Below, in pieces: positions 1 to 9,399 of a stretch of 64,000 nucleotides of DNA (position 1 is the stretch's first letter; each line of letters opens with the position of its first letter). This stretch comes from Gammaproteobacteria bacterium (lineage in GTDB: Bacteria; Pseudomonadota; Gammaproteobacteria; Xanthomonadales; SZUA-36): contig JAUIBE010000003.1 in the NCBI GenBank assembly GCA_030428105.1, forward strand, positions 62,001 to 126,000. Direction: 5' to 3'. The notes under the pieces were generated by a model. The model did no database searches and had not been told where the DNA came from. It saw only the letters and a list, made by a program, of their open reading frames with translations. A program made the position numbers and the translations under genes.

Positions 1-2279
1 AACAGGTCAAGCTGGCGTTCCTGGCCGGCGAGGACGCGCGCTTTTACGAACACCCCGGGGTGGATTACCAGGGCCTGTTCCGCGCGGTGTGGACCCTGGC
101 GACCACTGGCGAAAAGTCGGTCGGCGGCTCCACCATTACCCAGCAACTTGCCCGCAATGTCTTCCTCAGCCTGGAAAAAACCTACTCGCGCAAGATCAAG
201 GAAATCTTCCTGGCCATCAAGATTGAGCGAGAACTGGGCAAGGACGAGATCCTCGAGCTTTACCTCAACAAGATTTTCCTGGGTTACCGGGCCTACGGCA
301 TTGGCGCCGCCGGCGAGGTTTACTACGGCAAGAGCCTGGATCAACTGACCCTGGCACAAACAGCCATGCTCGCAGCGCTGCCCAAGGCCCCTTCACGCAT
401 CAACCCGATTGCCAACCCCGAACGCGCCATCGAGCGTCGCAATTACGTACTGGGGCGGATGCACGAGCTTGGTTACGTGGACGATGCCGAGTACCAGGCG
501 GCCATCAACGAGCCCGACCTCGCTTTCTACCATGGCGCCACCGCCGAGGTTTCCGCGCCCTACGTGGCCGAAATGGTACGCGCCCGGGTGCTCGACCTGC
601 TTGGCCCGCAGGCTTACACCGGCGGCTTCGAGGTGATCACCACCATTGACAGCCGCATGCAGATCGCCGCCAAGGACGCGGTGGAAGCGGGCCTGATGGA
701 ATACGACCAACGCCACGGCTACCGCGGCGCCGAGGCCCAGGTGGACCTGGTTGAGTCAGCCACGCAGGCCGACTGGGACGAATTCCTGCGCCCCTACAAC
801 GCCATTGCCGGCCTGGCGCCCGGGCTGGTCGTCGAGGTCGACGAGGAAGTGGCCCTGGTTTACCTCAAGCAGGGCCAGACCGTGGCCCTGACCATGGACA
901 ACGTCGGCTGGGCTGCGCCGTTTATCAGCCGCGACCGGGTGGGCTACAAGCCCAAGGTGGTGACCGACGTGCTGAGCACCGGCGACATCATCCGCCTGCG
1001 CCTGAGTGACGAGGGCAACTGGCAACTGGGCCAGATGCCAGAGGCCGAAGCAGCGCTGGTGTCGCTTGACCCGCAAACCGGCGACATCAAGGCGCTGGTG
1101 GGCGGCCACGATTTCGCCCGCAGCAAGTTCAACCGCATTGTGCAGAGCCGCCGCCAGCCGGGCTCCAGCTTCAAACCGTTTGTCTACTCCGCCGCCCTGG
1201 ATCGCGGCTTCACCACCGCCAGCCTGGTGAACGATGCGCCCATCGTGCTGGAAGACGAGGCGCTGGAGCGCACCTGGAAACCGCAGAACTTCTCCGAAAC
1301 GTTTTACGGACCCACCCGGCTGCGCGAAGCCATGGTCAACTCCCGCAACCTGGTGTCCATTCGATTGCTGCGCGACATCGGGATCGATTATGCGCGCGAA
1401 TACATCTCCCGCTTCGGTTTTGACATCGAGGATCTTCCCGCCAACCTGACCATGGCACTGGGCAGCGCCACCCTGCAGCCGCTGAGCATGGCGCGCGGCT
1501 ACGCGGTGTTCGCCAATGGCGGTTACCTGGTCGACCCGGAATACATCCGCGAAATTCGCGACGACACCGGCGCCGTCATTTACAAAACCGAGCCGCTGAT
1601 CCTGTGCGATGATTGCGAAGAAGACGCCTTCGTTATCGAAACAACGGAAGAGGGAGAAGGTGAACCAGCCGAACCTGCACTCAGGCGCCTGGAAGTGAAC
1701 ACCGGCGACGCCACCAGCGAGGAGCGCGACCGCAAACTGGCCGAGCGTATCGCCGCGCGCACTGCCGACGAGAGGGAAAAGAAATTCGCCCCGCGCGCCA
1801 TCAGCGCCCAGAACGCCTACCTGGTGCGCTCGATGATGATGGATGTCATTAACCGCGGCACCGGCAAGCGCGCCCTGGAACTGGGCCGCACCGACCTGGC
1901 CGGCAAGACCGGCACCACCAATGAACAACGCGACGCCTGGTTCTCGGGCTACAACGATGCGCTGGTCACCAGCGTGTGGGTTGGTTTTGATAATTTCGAG
2001 GAACTGGGCCGCAACGATGTCGGCGGCCGCGCCGCCCTGCCCATCTGGGTTGACTTCATGGCTGTCGCGCTGGAAGGCGTGGAAGACAGCCCGCCCGAGA
2101 TGCCCGACGGCCTGGCCCAGGCCAGGATCGACCCCGAGTCCGGGCTGCTTGCCACACTGGACAACCAGAACGCCCTCCTGGAAGTCTTCGAGAGTGGCAA
2201 GCTGCCGCCCATGCAACCGCAGGCACAAGGAGAACTTGAGGATGTCACCACGGAGGAAAGCCCGTACGAGATCTACTGA
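1..2279 (+). CDS. mrcA: Penicillin-binding protein 1A, 5' end outside window
   Basis: Bifunctional class A PBP that polymerises lipid II into glycan and cross-links stem peptides on the periplasmic face of the inner membrane. The frame is open from base 3, so the gene begins upstream; roughly 80 N-terminal residues, including the membrane anchor, are missing. The transglycosylase glutamate lies in EDARFYEHPG (codon 30-32), followed by GGSTITQQLARN. The transpeptidase motifs are SSFK (1164-1175), SRN (1341-1349) and KTGTT (1905-1919), all intact. A charged, Glu-rich stretch near 1620-1790 separates the latter two motifs. The stop overlaps the start of the next gene. The family call is very safe; PBP1A rather than another class A PBP rests on overall motif context. 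Confidence 0.96.
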   Translation, partial: QVKLAFLAGEDARFYEHPGVDYQGLFRAVWTLATTGEKSVGGSTITQQLARNVFLSLEKTYSRKIKEIFLAIKIERELGKDEILELYLNKIFLGYRAYGIGAAGEVYYGKSLDQLTLAQTAMLAALPKAPSRINPIANPERAIERRNYVLGRMHELGYVDDAEYQAAINEPDLAFYHGATAEVSAPYVAEMVRARVLDLLGPQAYTGGFEVITTIDSRMQIAAKDAVEAGLMEYDQRHGYRGAEAQVDLVESATQADWDEFLRPYNAIAGLAPGLVVEVDEEVALVYLKQGQTVALTMDNVGWAAPFISRDRVGYKPKVVTDVLSTGDIIRLRLSDEGNWQLGQMPEAEAALVSLDPQTGDIKALVGGHDFARSKFNRIVQSRRQPGSSFKPFVYSAALDRGFTTASLVNDAPIVLEDEALERTWKPQNFSETFYGPTRLREAMVNSRNLVSIRLLRDIGIDYAREYISRFGFDIEDLPANLTMALGSATLQPLSMARGYAVFANGGYLVDPEYIREIRDDTGAVIYKTEPLILCDDCEEDAFVIETTEEGEGEPAEPALRRLEVNTGDATSEERDRKLAERIAARTADEREKKFAPRAISAQNAYLVRSMMMDVINRGTGKRALELGRTDLAGKTGTTNEQRDAWFSGYNDALVTSVWVGFDNFEELGRNDVGGRAALPIWVDFMAVALEGVEDSPPEMPDGLAQARIDPESGLLATLDNQNALLEVFESGKLPPMQPQAQGELEDVTTEESPYEIY

Positions 2280-2916
2280 CGGAGTACCACCGCGCCACAT
2301 CAGGAAGCTCAAGCAAGTAAAACGCGAGGTCGCCGCGGAAGCGGCCCGCATCATCGCCACCGAAGGGCAGTACAACTACCATGCTGCCAAGCGCAAGGCC
2401 GCCGACCGCATCGGCGTCAGTGAGCGCCTGGCGCTGCCTTCAAACCTGGAAGTGCAGGATGCGCTTCACTCCTACCTCTTTCTTTACGGCGGCGAAGCCC
2501 ACCGCCAGAACATCCTCAACATGCGCAACGACGCCGTCGAGGCGATGCAATTTCTGGAACCCTGGCCCAGCCGCCTGGTGGGCGCTGTGCTCGACGGCAC
2601 TGCCGGCGCCCACGCCCGCATCACCCTGCACGTGTTCTGCGACAGTCCCGACAGCATGGTTCATCACCTGATGGAGCGTGGCGTGAGCTTTCGCCAGGAG
2701 CAGCGCCAGATCCGCTGGCACGATGGCAGCCACCGCGCGTTCCCGCTGTTCATCATCGAGCGTGAGCCCCACGCCGTGGAGTTGTTGGTGTTCGACGAGC
2801 TACAACTGCGCCAGGCGCCGCCCTGCCCAATTGACGGCAAGCCGCAAAGGCGCGCAACCATCGCAGAAGTGGAGCGGTTGCTGGAAGACACGGAGCCGCA
2901 GGCGGCGTTTGGGTAG
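2242..2916 (+). CDS. Conserved protein of unknown function, possibly nucleotidyltransferase-like
   Basis: A 224-residue protein whose ATG at 2242 lies inside the last 38 bases of mrcA in another frame. An AAGGAG precedes it at about 2227-2232, and a GAGG lies right against the ATG. The N-terminus is basic (RRKARTRS, then KQVKREVAAEAARIIA), followed by an alpha/beta region containing AVLDGTAGAHARITLHVF and a Cys-Asp-Ser turn. I recall similar proteins in other gammaproteobacteria being labelled nucleotidyltransferase, but I see no clear GS..DxD signature, so no activity is claimed. Translational coupling to mrcA suggests co-expression. It is followed by the repeat-rich gap before gltA. Confidence 0.8.
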   Translation: MSPRRKARTRSTDGVPPRHIRKLKQVKREVAAEAARIIATEGQYNYHAAKRKAADRIGVSERLALPSNLEVQDALHSYLFLYGGEAHRQNILNMRNDAVEAMQFLEPWPSRLVGAVLDGTAGAHARITLHVFCDSPDSMVHHLMERGVSFRQEQRQIRWHDGSHRAFPLFIIEREPHAVELLVFDELQLRQAPPCPIDGKPQRRATIAEVERLLEDTEPQAAFG

Positions 2917-2938
2917 CCAGCAGGCACGGCGCAACGGG

Positions 2939-3042
2939 CCGCGGACAGGGGTGCTTCCTCCGCGACCTTAAATTACAGGACGTAATTTAAGAGCTACAGG
3001 GATGTATTTATGCGTGTCGCGGGGGGAGCACCCCTGCCGCGG
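2939..3042. repeat. Compound inverted-repeat element (MITE-like)
   Basis: Two GC-rich arms, 2939-2966 and 3016-3042, are reverse complements except for one extra base and two mismatches. Between them lies an AT-rich core with a perfect 9+9 palindrome (TTAAATTAC at 2968-2976, GTAATTTAA at 2982-2990, loop AGGAC) and a second CTACAGGGATGTA motif. The core composition differs sharply from the flanks. It lies between a plus-strand gene and the end of gltA. The arrangement looks like a small dispersed non-coding repeat, but only one copy is visible here. Confidence 0.7.
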
Positions 3043-3090
3043 CCACTTCTGCACCATCCATGCCACATTTCTGTTCACCGGGTGGGTCCC

Positions 3091-3170
3091 GGATAAGCCT
3101 ACTCGGCTTTCCGGGATGACGATTTCGCTGGTGCGCGGTCGGATAAGCCTACTCGGCTTTCCGGGATGAC
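3091..3170. repeat. Two copies of a 30-bp REP-like hairpin sequence
   Basis: The same 30 bases occur at 3091-3120 and 3141-3170, separated by 20 bases. Each copy can fold: CCGGA(T)AAGCC pairs with GGCTTTCCGG around a TACTC loop, with one bulged base. On the gltA strand each copy begins GTCATCCCGG, a common look for repetitive extragenic palindromes. The pair starts nine bases after the gltA stop, so it would lie in its 3' untranslated region. Confidence 0.75.
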
Positions 3171-3178
3171 CGGATCAG

Positions 3179-4468
<1,290 letters not shown>

Positions 4469-4497
4469 TCGAATCTCCTTTACCAATACCTATTTAC

Positions 4498-4535
4498 AAA
4501 AAAACCCGGGCCGACTTTGCCGGTCCGGGCTTTTT
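4498..4535 (-). terminator. Rho-independent terminator after rpmE2
   Basis: The stem CCCGGGCCG (4505-4513) pairs with CGGTCCGGG (4521-4529) through one G-U pair, around a seven-base loop. On the minus strand it is followed by seven T (4504-4498). The plus strand also has five T (4531-4535), so the hairpin could work both ways. It ends rpmE2 transcripts and lies directly upstream of the gltA ribosome binding site. Confidence 0.85.
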
Positions 4536-4548
4536 CGAATCTTCGCAC

Positions 4549-4791
4549 TTACTTGCCGTAACGCTTCTTGAAGCGGTCAACACGGCCACCGGAATCCAGA
4601 ACCTTGTGTTTTCCGGTGTAGAACGGGTGAGATGCGCTAGAGACCTCGACCTTGACCAGGGGGTACTCGTTGCCATCTTCCCACTTGATGGTGTCTTCCG
4701 TTTCCACGGTGGAGCGGGTCAGGAAGGCGAAATCCGAAGATACGTCCTGAAACACCACTTCACGGTACTCGGGGTGAATGCCAGCTTTCAT
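4549..4791 (-). CDS. rpmE2: 50S ribosomal protein L31 type B
   Basis: An 80-residue large-subunit ribosomal protein. It begins [14 protein letters not shown] and contains [15 protein letters not shown] and a C-terminal [11 protein letters not shown], typical of type B L31. It has no cysteines, so it lacks the zinc-binding ribbon of the C+ form. In other bacteria this zinc-free paralogue is often raised under zinc limitation; no Zur box was recognised here. The start is an ATG preceded by AGGAATTAAC. A strong terminator follows. Confidence 0.96.
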   Translation of the reverse strand: MKAGIHPEYREVVFQDVSSDFAFLTRSTVETEDTIKWEDGNEYPLVKVEVSSASHPFYTGKHKVLDSGGRVDRFKKRYGK

Positions 4792-4898
4792 GTTAATTCC
4801 TGCTTGTAATCCAGTTGCCGCGCGCGAACTAGCGGGCGCGAAAGACCGGCCAGTTTAATGGCGAATATGCCGGATTGCAAGACCGGGCGGTCCAGTTT

Positions 4899-6053
4899 TC
4901 AGGGCAAAAACAGCGCCTGCAAGTCGTTGTTGAAGCGCCGCCCCAGCGCGGTTTGCACCAGGGTGCCATCGCGCGCCTCCAGGAACCCCTTGTCAAAGGC
5001 GATTTCCAGGTATGGCTGGAGCGATTCGGGCTCCAACCCGGTGGCCTCGCCAAACCCCTGCAGGGGGATTGGTTCGTGCAGGCGGAGGCGGTTGAGGAAG
5101 TACTCGAAAATGCGCTCTTTCGGCGCTATTTCACGCTCTTCGGCGCGCCACTGGCCATCTTCACGCGCCGCCAGGTAGCGCTTCGGGTGGCGCTGCTTGG
5201 CCAGGCGCAGGATGCGGCCCTGCGACGGCAACGTCAGCTTGGCGTGCGCGCCGGCGCCAATGCCCAGGTAATCGCCGAAACGCCAGTAGTTCAGGTTGTG
5301 GCGGCTGGCGCGGCCGGGTTGCGACCAGGCGGATATCTCGTAGTTTTCAAACCCGGCGTTCGCCAATCGCTCACCGCAATGCTCCTGCATGTCCCAGCAC
5401 TGTTCCGCGTCCGGCAGTTCCGGCGGGTTGGTGGCAAATGCGGTGTTTGGCTCCAGGGTCAGGTTGTAGTGCGAAACGTGCGCCGGTTGGCAGGCGATGG
5501 CGCGCTCAACATCCGCCAGCGCCATCTCCAGGCCTTGGCCGGGCAGGCCGTACATCAGGTCGATGTTGAAGTTATCCAGCCCGGCGGCGTGCAGCGACTC
5601 GACCGCACGGTCAATCTCGCCGGCGGCGTGAATGCGCCCCAGCCGCTGCAGGCAGCCGTCATCGAAACTCTGCGCGCCCAGAGAAACCCGGTTCACGCCC
5701 GCCGCGCGGTAGGCCGAAAAGCTGTCGCGCTCGATGGTTCCGGGGTTGGCCTCCAGGGTAATTTCCGCGCCGGGGCTCAGAGGCACCAGGGCGCGAATGC
5801 TGGCCAGCAGGGTGTCGATCTGCTCTGCGCTGAACAGGCTCGGCGTACCGCCGCCGAAGTAGATCGAATGGACCGGCCTCCCCCAGGCCAGCGGCAGGTC
5901 GTTCTGCAGATCCTGCACCAGGGCTTCCAGGTATTCGCCGGCCGGCAGGTCGCCCTTCAGTGCGTGGGAATTGAAATCACAGTAGGGGCATTTGCGCACG
6001 CACCACGGCAGGTGCACATAAAGGCCCAGCGGAGGGTTGCTCAGTGCAGCCAC
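4899..6053 (-). CDS. hemW: Radical SAM heme chaperone HemW
   Basis: A 384-residue radical-SAM protein of the HemN/HemW group. The cluster motif C18-x3-C22-x2-C25 (CVRKCPYC) lacks the fourth cysteine of true coproporphyrinogen dehydrogenase HemN, which points to HemW, a heme-binding protein thought to deliver heme to respiratory enzymes. IYFGGGTPS and EANPGT follow in the expected places. The start is a GTG with GGGAG six bases upstream. It is the last gene of an rph-rdgB-hemW run. Confidence 0.93.
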   Translation of the reverse strand: MAALSNPPLGLYVHLPWCVRKCPYCDFNSHALKGDLPAGEYLEALVQDLQNDLPLAWGRPVHSIYFGGGTPSLFSAEQIDTLLASIRALVPLSPGAEITLEANPGTIERDSFSAYRAAGVNRVSLGAQSFDDGCLQRLGRIHAAGEIDRAVESLHAAGLDNFNIDLMYGLPGQGLEMALADVERAIACQPAHVSHYNLTLEPNTAFATNPPELPDAEQCWDMQEHCGERLANAGFENYEISAWSQPGRASRHNLNYWRFGDYLGIGAGAHAKLTLPSQGRILRLAKQRHPKRYLAAREDGQWRAEEREIAPKERIFEYFLNRLRLHEPIPLQGFGEATGLEPESLQPYLEIAFDKGFLEARDGTLVQTALGRRFNNDLQALFLP

Positions 6054-6086
6054 GGTCTGCTCCCGGCACCGGTTCGCGTGTAGCGC

Positions 6087-6683
6087 TCAGGAACCCTGGC
6101 GCTGTTGCAACAGGCGCACCAGGCCCGCCAGCGCCTGGCCGCGATGACTGACAGTGTTCTTGATCTCGGCTGGCAACTCGGCGGCAGTGGCTTCACGTTG
6201 CGGGTCGAAAAAGATTGGATCGTAGCCGAAGCCGCCAGCACCACTCCGGGCCTCGGCGATTCGGCCCTGCCAGCGGCCGGTGGCGACCAGCGGCGCGGGG
6301 TCTTCAGCATGTTGCAGCAGGACGACCACGCAATAGAAGTGAGCGCCGCGCTGTGCTTCAGGCACGCCCTCAAGCTCACCCAGTAACTTGTCGATATTGG
6401 CCTGTGCGCCACCGTCACCGGCATAGCGCGCCGAGTACAAGCCGGGCCTGCCATCAAGGGCATCGACCACCAGCCCGGAGTCATCGCCAATCGCAGGCAG
6501 CCCGGTGTGACGGGCCGCGTGGCGCGCCTTGATCAAGGCGTTTTCGACGAAGGTGAGACCGTCCTCAACCGCTTCTTCGAACCCCCACTCGCCCTGGGGC
6601 CGGAGGTTCCAGCCCAGTGGCCCCAGCAGCTGGCCAATCTCTTTGAGCTTGCCGGCGTTGCCGCTGGCCAGGACCAGGTCCAC
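6087..6683 (-). CDS. rdgB: XTP/dITP diphosphatase RdgB
   Basis: Hydrolyses non-canonical purine triphosphates (dITP, XTP, dHAPTP) to monophosphates so that they are not incorporated into DNA or RNA. At 198 residues it matches the HAM1/RdgB family. The N-terminal substrate motif SGNAGKLKEI, the acidic ENALIKARHAA stretch, IGDDSGL and SHRGQAL are all present. The start is a GTG four bases after the rph stop, indicating tight coupling. It is followed by hemW. Confidence 0.95.
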   Translation of the reverse strand: MDLVLASGNAGKLKEIGQLLGPLGWNLRPQGEWGFEEAVEDGLTFVENALIKARHAARHTGLPAIGDDSGLVVDALDGRPGLYSARYAGDGGAQANIDKLLGELEGVPEAQRGAHFYCVVVLLQHAEDPAPLVATGRWQGRIAEARSGAGGFGYDPIFFDPQREATAAELPAEIKNTVSHRGQALAGLVRLLQQRQGS

Positions 6684-6687
6684 GGTC

Positions 6688-7428
6688 TCAGACCGCCAGC
6701 GCCTGGCGCTGGTGCTCCATCAACTCGTTAATGCCCTTTTCTGCCAGCTCGATCAGGCGATCAAGCTCGTCGCGGCGGAAGGCATGGCCCTCGGCCGTGC
6801 CCTGCAGCTCGATAAAGCCACCGCCATCGTTCATCACCACATTCATGTCGGTTTCGGCGGTTGAATCCTCGGGGTAATCGAGGTCCAGCACCGGCAGATT
6901 GTCGTAGATGCCCACGGAAACCGCGGCCACCTGGCCGTGCAGCGGGCTGCTGTTGATCCGGCCCTTTTGCTCCAGCCAGCGGCAGGCATCGGCCAGCGCC
7001 ACGTAAGCGCCGGTGATCGAGGCGGTTCGGGTGCCGCCATCGGCCTGCAGCACGTCGCAATCGAGCGTAATGGTGCGCTCCCCAAGCGCACGGCGATCGA
7101 CCACCGCGCGCAGCGACCGGCCAATCAGGCGCTGGATTTCCATGGTGCGGCCGCCCTGCTTGCCTCGCGCCGCTTCGCGGCCCATGCGGCTTCCCGTGGA
7201 GCGCGGCAGCATGCCGTATTCGGCCGTCACCCAGCCCTCGCCGTTGCCGCGCAGGAAGTGCGGCACACGCTCTTCCACCGAAGCCGTGCACAGCACGCGC
7301 GTGTCGCCGCACTCGATCAGCACCGAGCCTTCGGCGTGCATGGTGAAACCGCGGGTAATGCGCACCGGGCGCAGTTCGTCGTCTTGCCGGCCGCTGGGGC
7401 GGGCAACTTCAGAGTTTGATGCATTCAT
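6688..7428 (-). CDS. rph: Ribonuclease PH
   Basis: Phosphorolytic 3'-to-5' exoribonuclease that trims tRNA precursors and rRNA; hexameric ring, 246 residues. Recognisable stretches are RPVRITRGF near the N-terminus, [14 protein letters not shown], the phosphate-binding [11 protein letters not shown] and DLDYPEDS. The open frame extends about 120 codons upstream, but the ATG at 7428 ([11 protein letters not shown]) gives family length and the upstream part reads as antisense noise. It heads the rph-rdgB-hemW run and is divergent from yicC across 81 bases. Confidence 0.95.
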   Translation of the reverse strand: MNASNSEVARPSGRQDDELRPVRITRGFTMHAEGSVLIECGDTRVLCTASVEERVPHFLRGNGEGWVTAEYGMLPRSTGSRMGREAARGKQGGRTMEIQRLIGRSLRAVVDRRALGERTITLDCDVLQADGGTRTASITGAYVALADACRWLEQKGRINSSPLHGQVAAVSVGIYDNLPVLDLDYPEDSTAETDMNVVMNDGGGFIELQGTAEGHAFRRDELDRLIELAEKGINELMEHQRQALAV

Positions 7429-7509
7429 GGCTACAGTCTCGCCCGCCTGCGCTGACTTCACAAGGGTTAGTCGGTACCATTGGCGCCCTGATTCCGTAGG
7501 AGCGCAAGA

Positions 7510-8379
7510 ATGACCCACAGCATGACTGGTTTCGCCAACGCCGAGTCGCAACACGACTTCGGCCGCCTTGCGTGGGAAATGCGCTCGGTGAACCACCGCT
7601 ACCTCGAGATCGGCATGCGCCTGCCGGAAGACATTCGCCCCATCGAGGGCGAGATCCGCGCGGTCATCGGTGAAACGATCAGCCGGGGCAAGGTGGATAT
7701 CAGCCTGCGCTATCAAGCCGAAGAATCCGCCAGCGCCGGGCGCCTGGTGCTCAACAAGCCGCTGGCCACCCAGGTGCTGAAACTCCATTCAGAGTTGCAG
7801 GCGATTGAAGGCCAGCAGGGCAGCCCCGCGATGATGAACGTGCTGCGCTGGCCCGGCGTGGTTACCGAGCAGCCGCAAGACCCTGGCCCGTTGCAGGAAG
7901 CCGCCCTTGAACTGCTGCGCGAGGCCACCGCCAGACTCCACGAGGCGCGCGGGCGTGAAGGCGAGAAGCTGGAGCAAGCCCTCCGCGAGCGCCTGGAAGG
8001 CATCGCCCACTGGGTGGGAGAAATCCGCAGCTGGCTGCCGGAAATTCGCGAAGGCCTGCGCCAGAAGCTGCTCGATCGCATCGAGGGCCTGCCGCAAGAC
8101 CTCGACCCCGGCCGCCTGGAGCAGGAAGTGGCCATGCTGGCGGGAAAGATCGACGTCGACGAGGAACTTGACCGCCTCGACGCCCATGTTTCGGAAGCAC
8201 GCCGCGTGCTCGAACTCGACGAACCCGTCGGCCGCCGCCTCGACTTCCTGATGCAGGAATTCAACCGCGAGGCCAACACCCTCAGCTCCAAGTCGGTAGA
8301 CCCGCGCACCACCAACGCCGCGGTGGAGTTGAAAGTGCTCATCGAACAGATGCGCGAACAGGTCCAGAACATTGAGTGA
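7510..8379 (+). CDS. yicC: YicC/YloC family endoribonuclease
   Basis: A 289-residue member of the YicC family, which acts on RNA and affects stability of some small RNAs. Seen here: start [12 protein letters not shown], the conserved [10 protein letters not shown] near residue 25, [11 protein letters not shown], and the C-terminal block [18 protein letters not shown] followed by [15 protein letters not shown]. The ATG is preceded by GTAGGAG. The last codons overlap the TTG start of gmk by eight bases, as often seen for this pair. Confidence 0.94.
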   Translation: MTHSMTGFANAESQHDFGRLAWEMRSVNHRYLEIGMRLPEDIRPIEGEIRAVIGETISRGKVDISLRYQAEESASAGRLVLNKPLATQVLKLHSELQAIEGQQGSPAMMNVLRWPGVVTEQPQDPGPLQEAALELLREATARLHEARGREGEKLEQALRERLEGIAHWVGEIRSWLPEIREGLRQKLLDRIEGLPQDLDPGRLEQEVAMLAGKIDVDEELDRLDAHVSEARRVLELDEPVGRRLDFLMQEFNREANTLSSKSVDPRTTNAAVELKVLIEQMREQVQNIE

Positions 8380-9022
8380 TTTGCCCGCAAGCGAAACCGC
8401 GCCCGAGCGCGGGCGAGTTTTTGTATTGGCCGCGCCCTCGGGCGGCGGCAAAACCAGCCTGATCCGCGCGCTGATCGAAAACGACGCCGAGCTGCGCCCC
8501 TCGGTGTCGCACACCAATCGCCCGGCCAGGCCCGGCGAGGAACACGGCGTGCACTACTTCTTCGTCGACAAGGATGAATTCCAGCAACTGATCGACCAGG
8601 AGGCCTTCCTGGAGTACGCGCTGGTGTTCGGCGACTACAAGGGCACCACCCGCAAGGCGGTGGAAGACGAACTGGCCAACGGCCACCACGTGCTGCTGGA
8701 TATCGACTGGCAGGGCGCCCGCCAGGTGCGCAAGTCGATGCCCGAGAGCCAGTCGATTTTTATCCTGCCGCCGTCACTGGAAACCCTCAAGGAACGCCTC
8801 GCCCGCCGCGGCCAGGACAGCGCCGAGGTGATTGCCCGGCGCATGGGCAAGGCGCGCAGCGAAATCTCCCACTGGGATGAGTTTGACCACGTGGTGATCA
8901 ACGACGACTTCGATGAAGCGCTGGAAAACATCCAGTCCATCATTCGCACCGGCCAGGCCGCCAGGCCGGTACCCGCCGAAAAATTGCAATCTTTAGTAGC
9001 GGAACTGCTGCAAGAAGGATAA
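8372..9022 (+). CDS. gmk: Guanylate kinase
   Basis: Phosphorylates GMP to GDP with ATP. It is 216 residues long with a P-loop APSGGGKTSL at about 21-30, the GMP-binding region SHTNRPARPGEEHGVHYFF, and the lid region near RMGKARSEISHW. I chose the TTG at 8372 (MSDLPASE), which overlaps yicC by eight bases; a TTG at 8381 is an alternative. GDP made here feeds (p)ppGpp metabolism by SpoT two genes downstream; that link is inference from position. Confidence 0.95.
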   Translation: MSDLPASETAPERGRVFVLAAPSGGGKTSLIRALIENDAELRPSVSHTNRPARPGEEHGVHYFFVDKDEFQQLIDQEAFLEYALVFGDYKGTTRKAVEDELANGHHVLLDIDWQGARQVRKSMPESQSIFILPPSLETLKERLARRGQDSAEVIARRMGKARSEISHWDEFDHVVINDDFDEALENIQSIIRTGQAARPVPAEKLQSLVAELLQEG

Positions 9023-9135
9023 AATACGCTGTTCTGCCGCCTAAGGCCGGTTTACCACGGCATAACACCGTGGTGTAATGGCCCAGGCGCATTTTTTTTG
9101 CGAACCGAACAGAGACAAGGAAACGGGAAACCGAC

Positions 9136-9399
9136 ATGGCAAGAATTACTGTCGAAGACTGCCTTGAAACCATCAACAACCGCTTCGAGCTGGTGTTGAC
9201 TGCGACCAAACGCGCGCGCCAGATCGCCCATGGCGCCGATCCGCTGGTGGAAGAACAGAATGACAAGCCAACCGTGATCGCACTGCGCGAAATTGCCGGT
9301 GGGCTTATCGACCCCGAACGCATCGCCGTCATCCAGGCCGAGATCGAAGCCGCTGAAGCATTCGATCAGGATGACGAGGAAGAAGACATCACCCTCTGA
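9136..9399 (+). CDS. rpoZ: RNA polymerase omega subunit
   Basis: An 87-residue subunit that helps assemble beta-prime into RNA polymerase and forms part of one ppGpp site. The family start [20 protein letters not shown] and the TKRARQIA stretch are clear, and the tail is acidic ([11 protein letters not shown]). The ATG follows an AAGGAAACGGG stretch. The spoT frame begins inside its last codons, so the two are translationally linked. 113 bases separate it from gmk. Confidence 0.97.
   Translation: MARITVEDCLETINNRFELVLTATKRARQIAHGADPLVEEQNDKPTVIALREIAGGLIDPERIAVIQAEIEAAEAFDQDDEEEDITL

Noticed and set aside
756-2375. Long antisense open frame opposite mrcA (539 codons).
   Set aside because: Shadow of a high-GC gene; the plus strand has all PBP motifs and the antisense protein shows no domain.
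3091-3170. Two 30-base repeats with a 20-base spacer as a minimal CRISPR.
   Set aside because: Only two units, a spacer shorter than usual, hairpin-forming REP-like sequence, and no cas genes.
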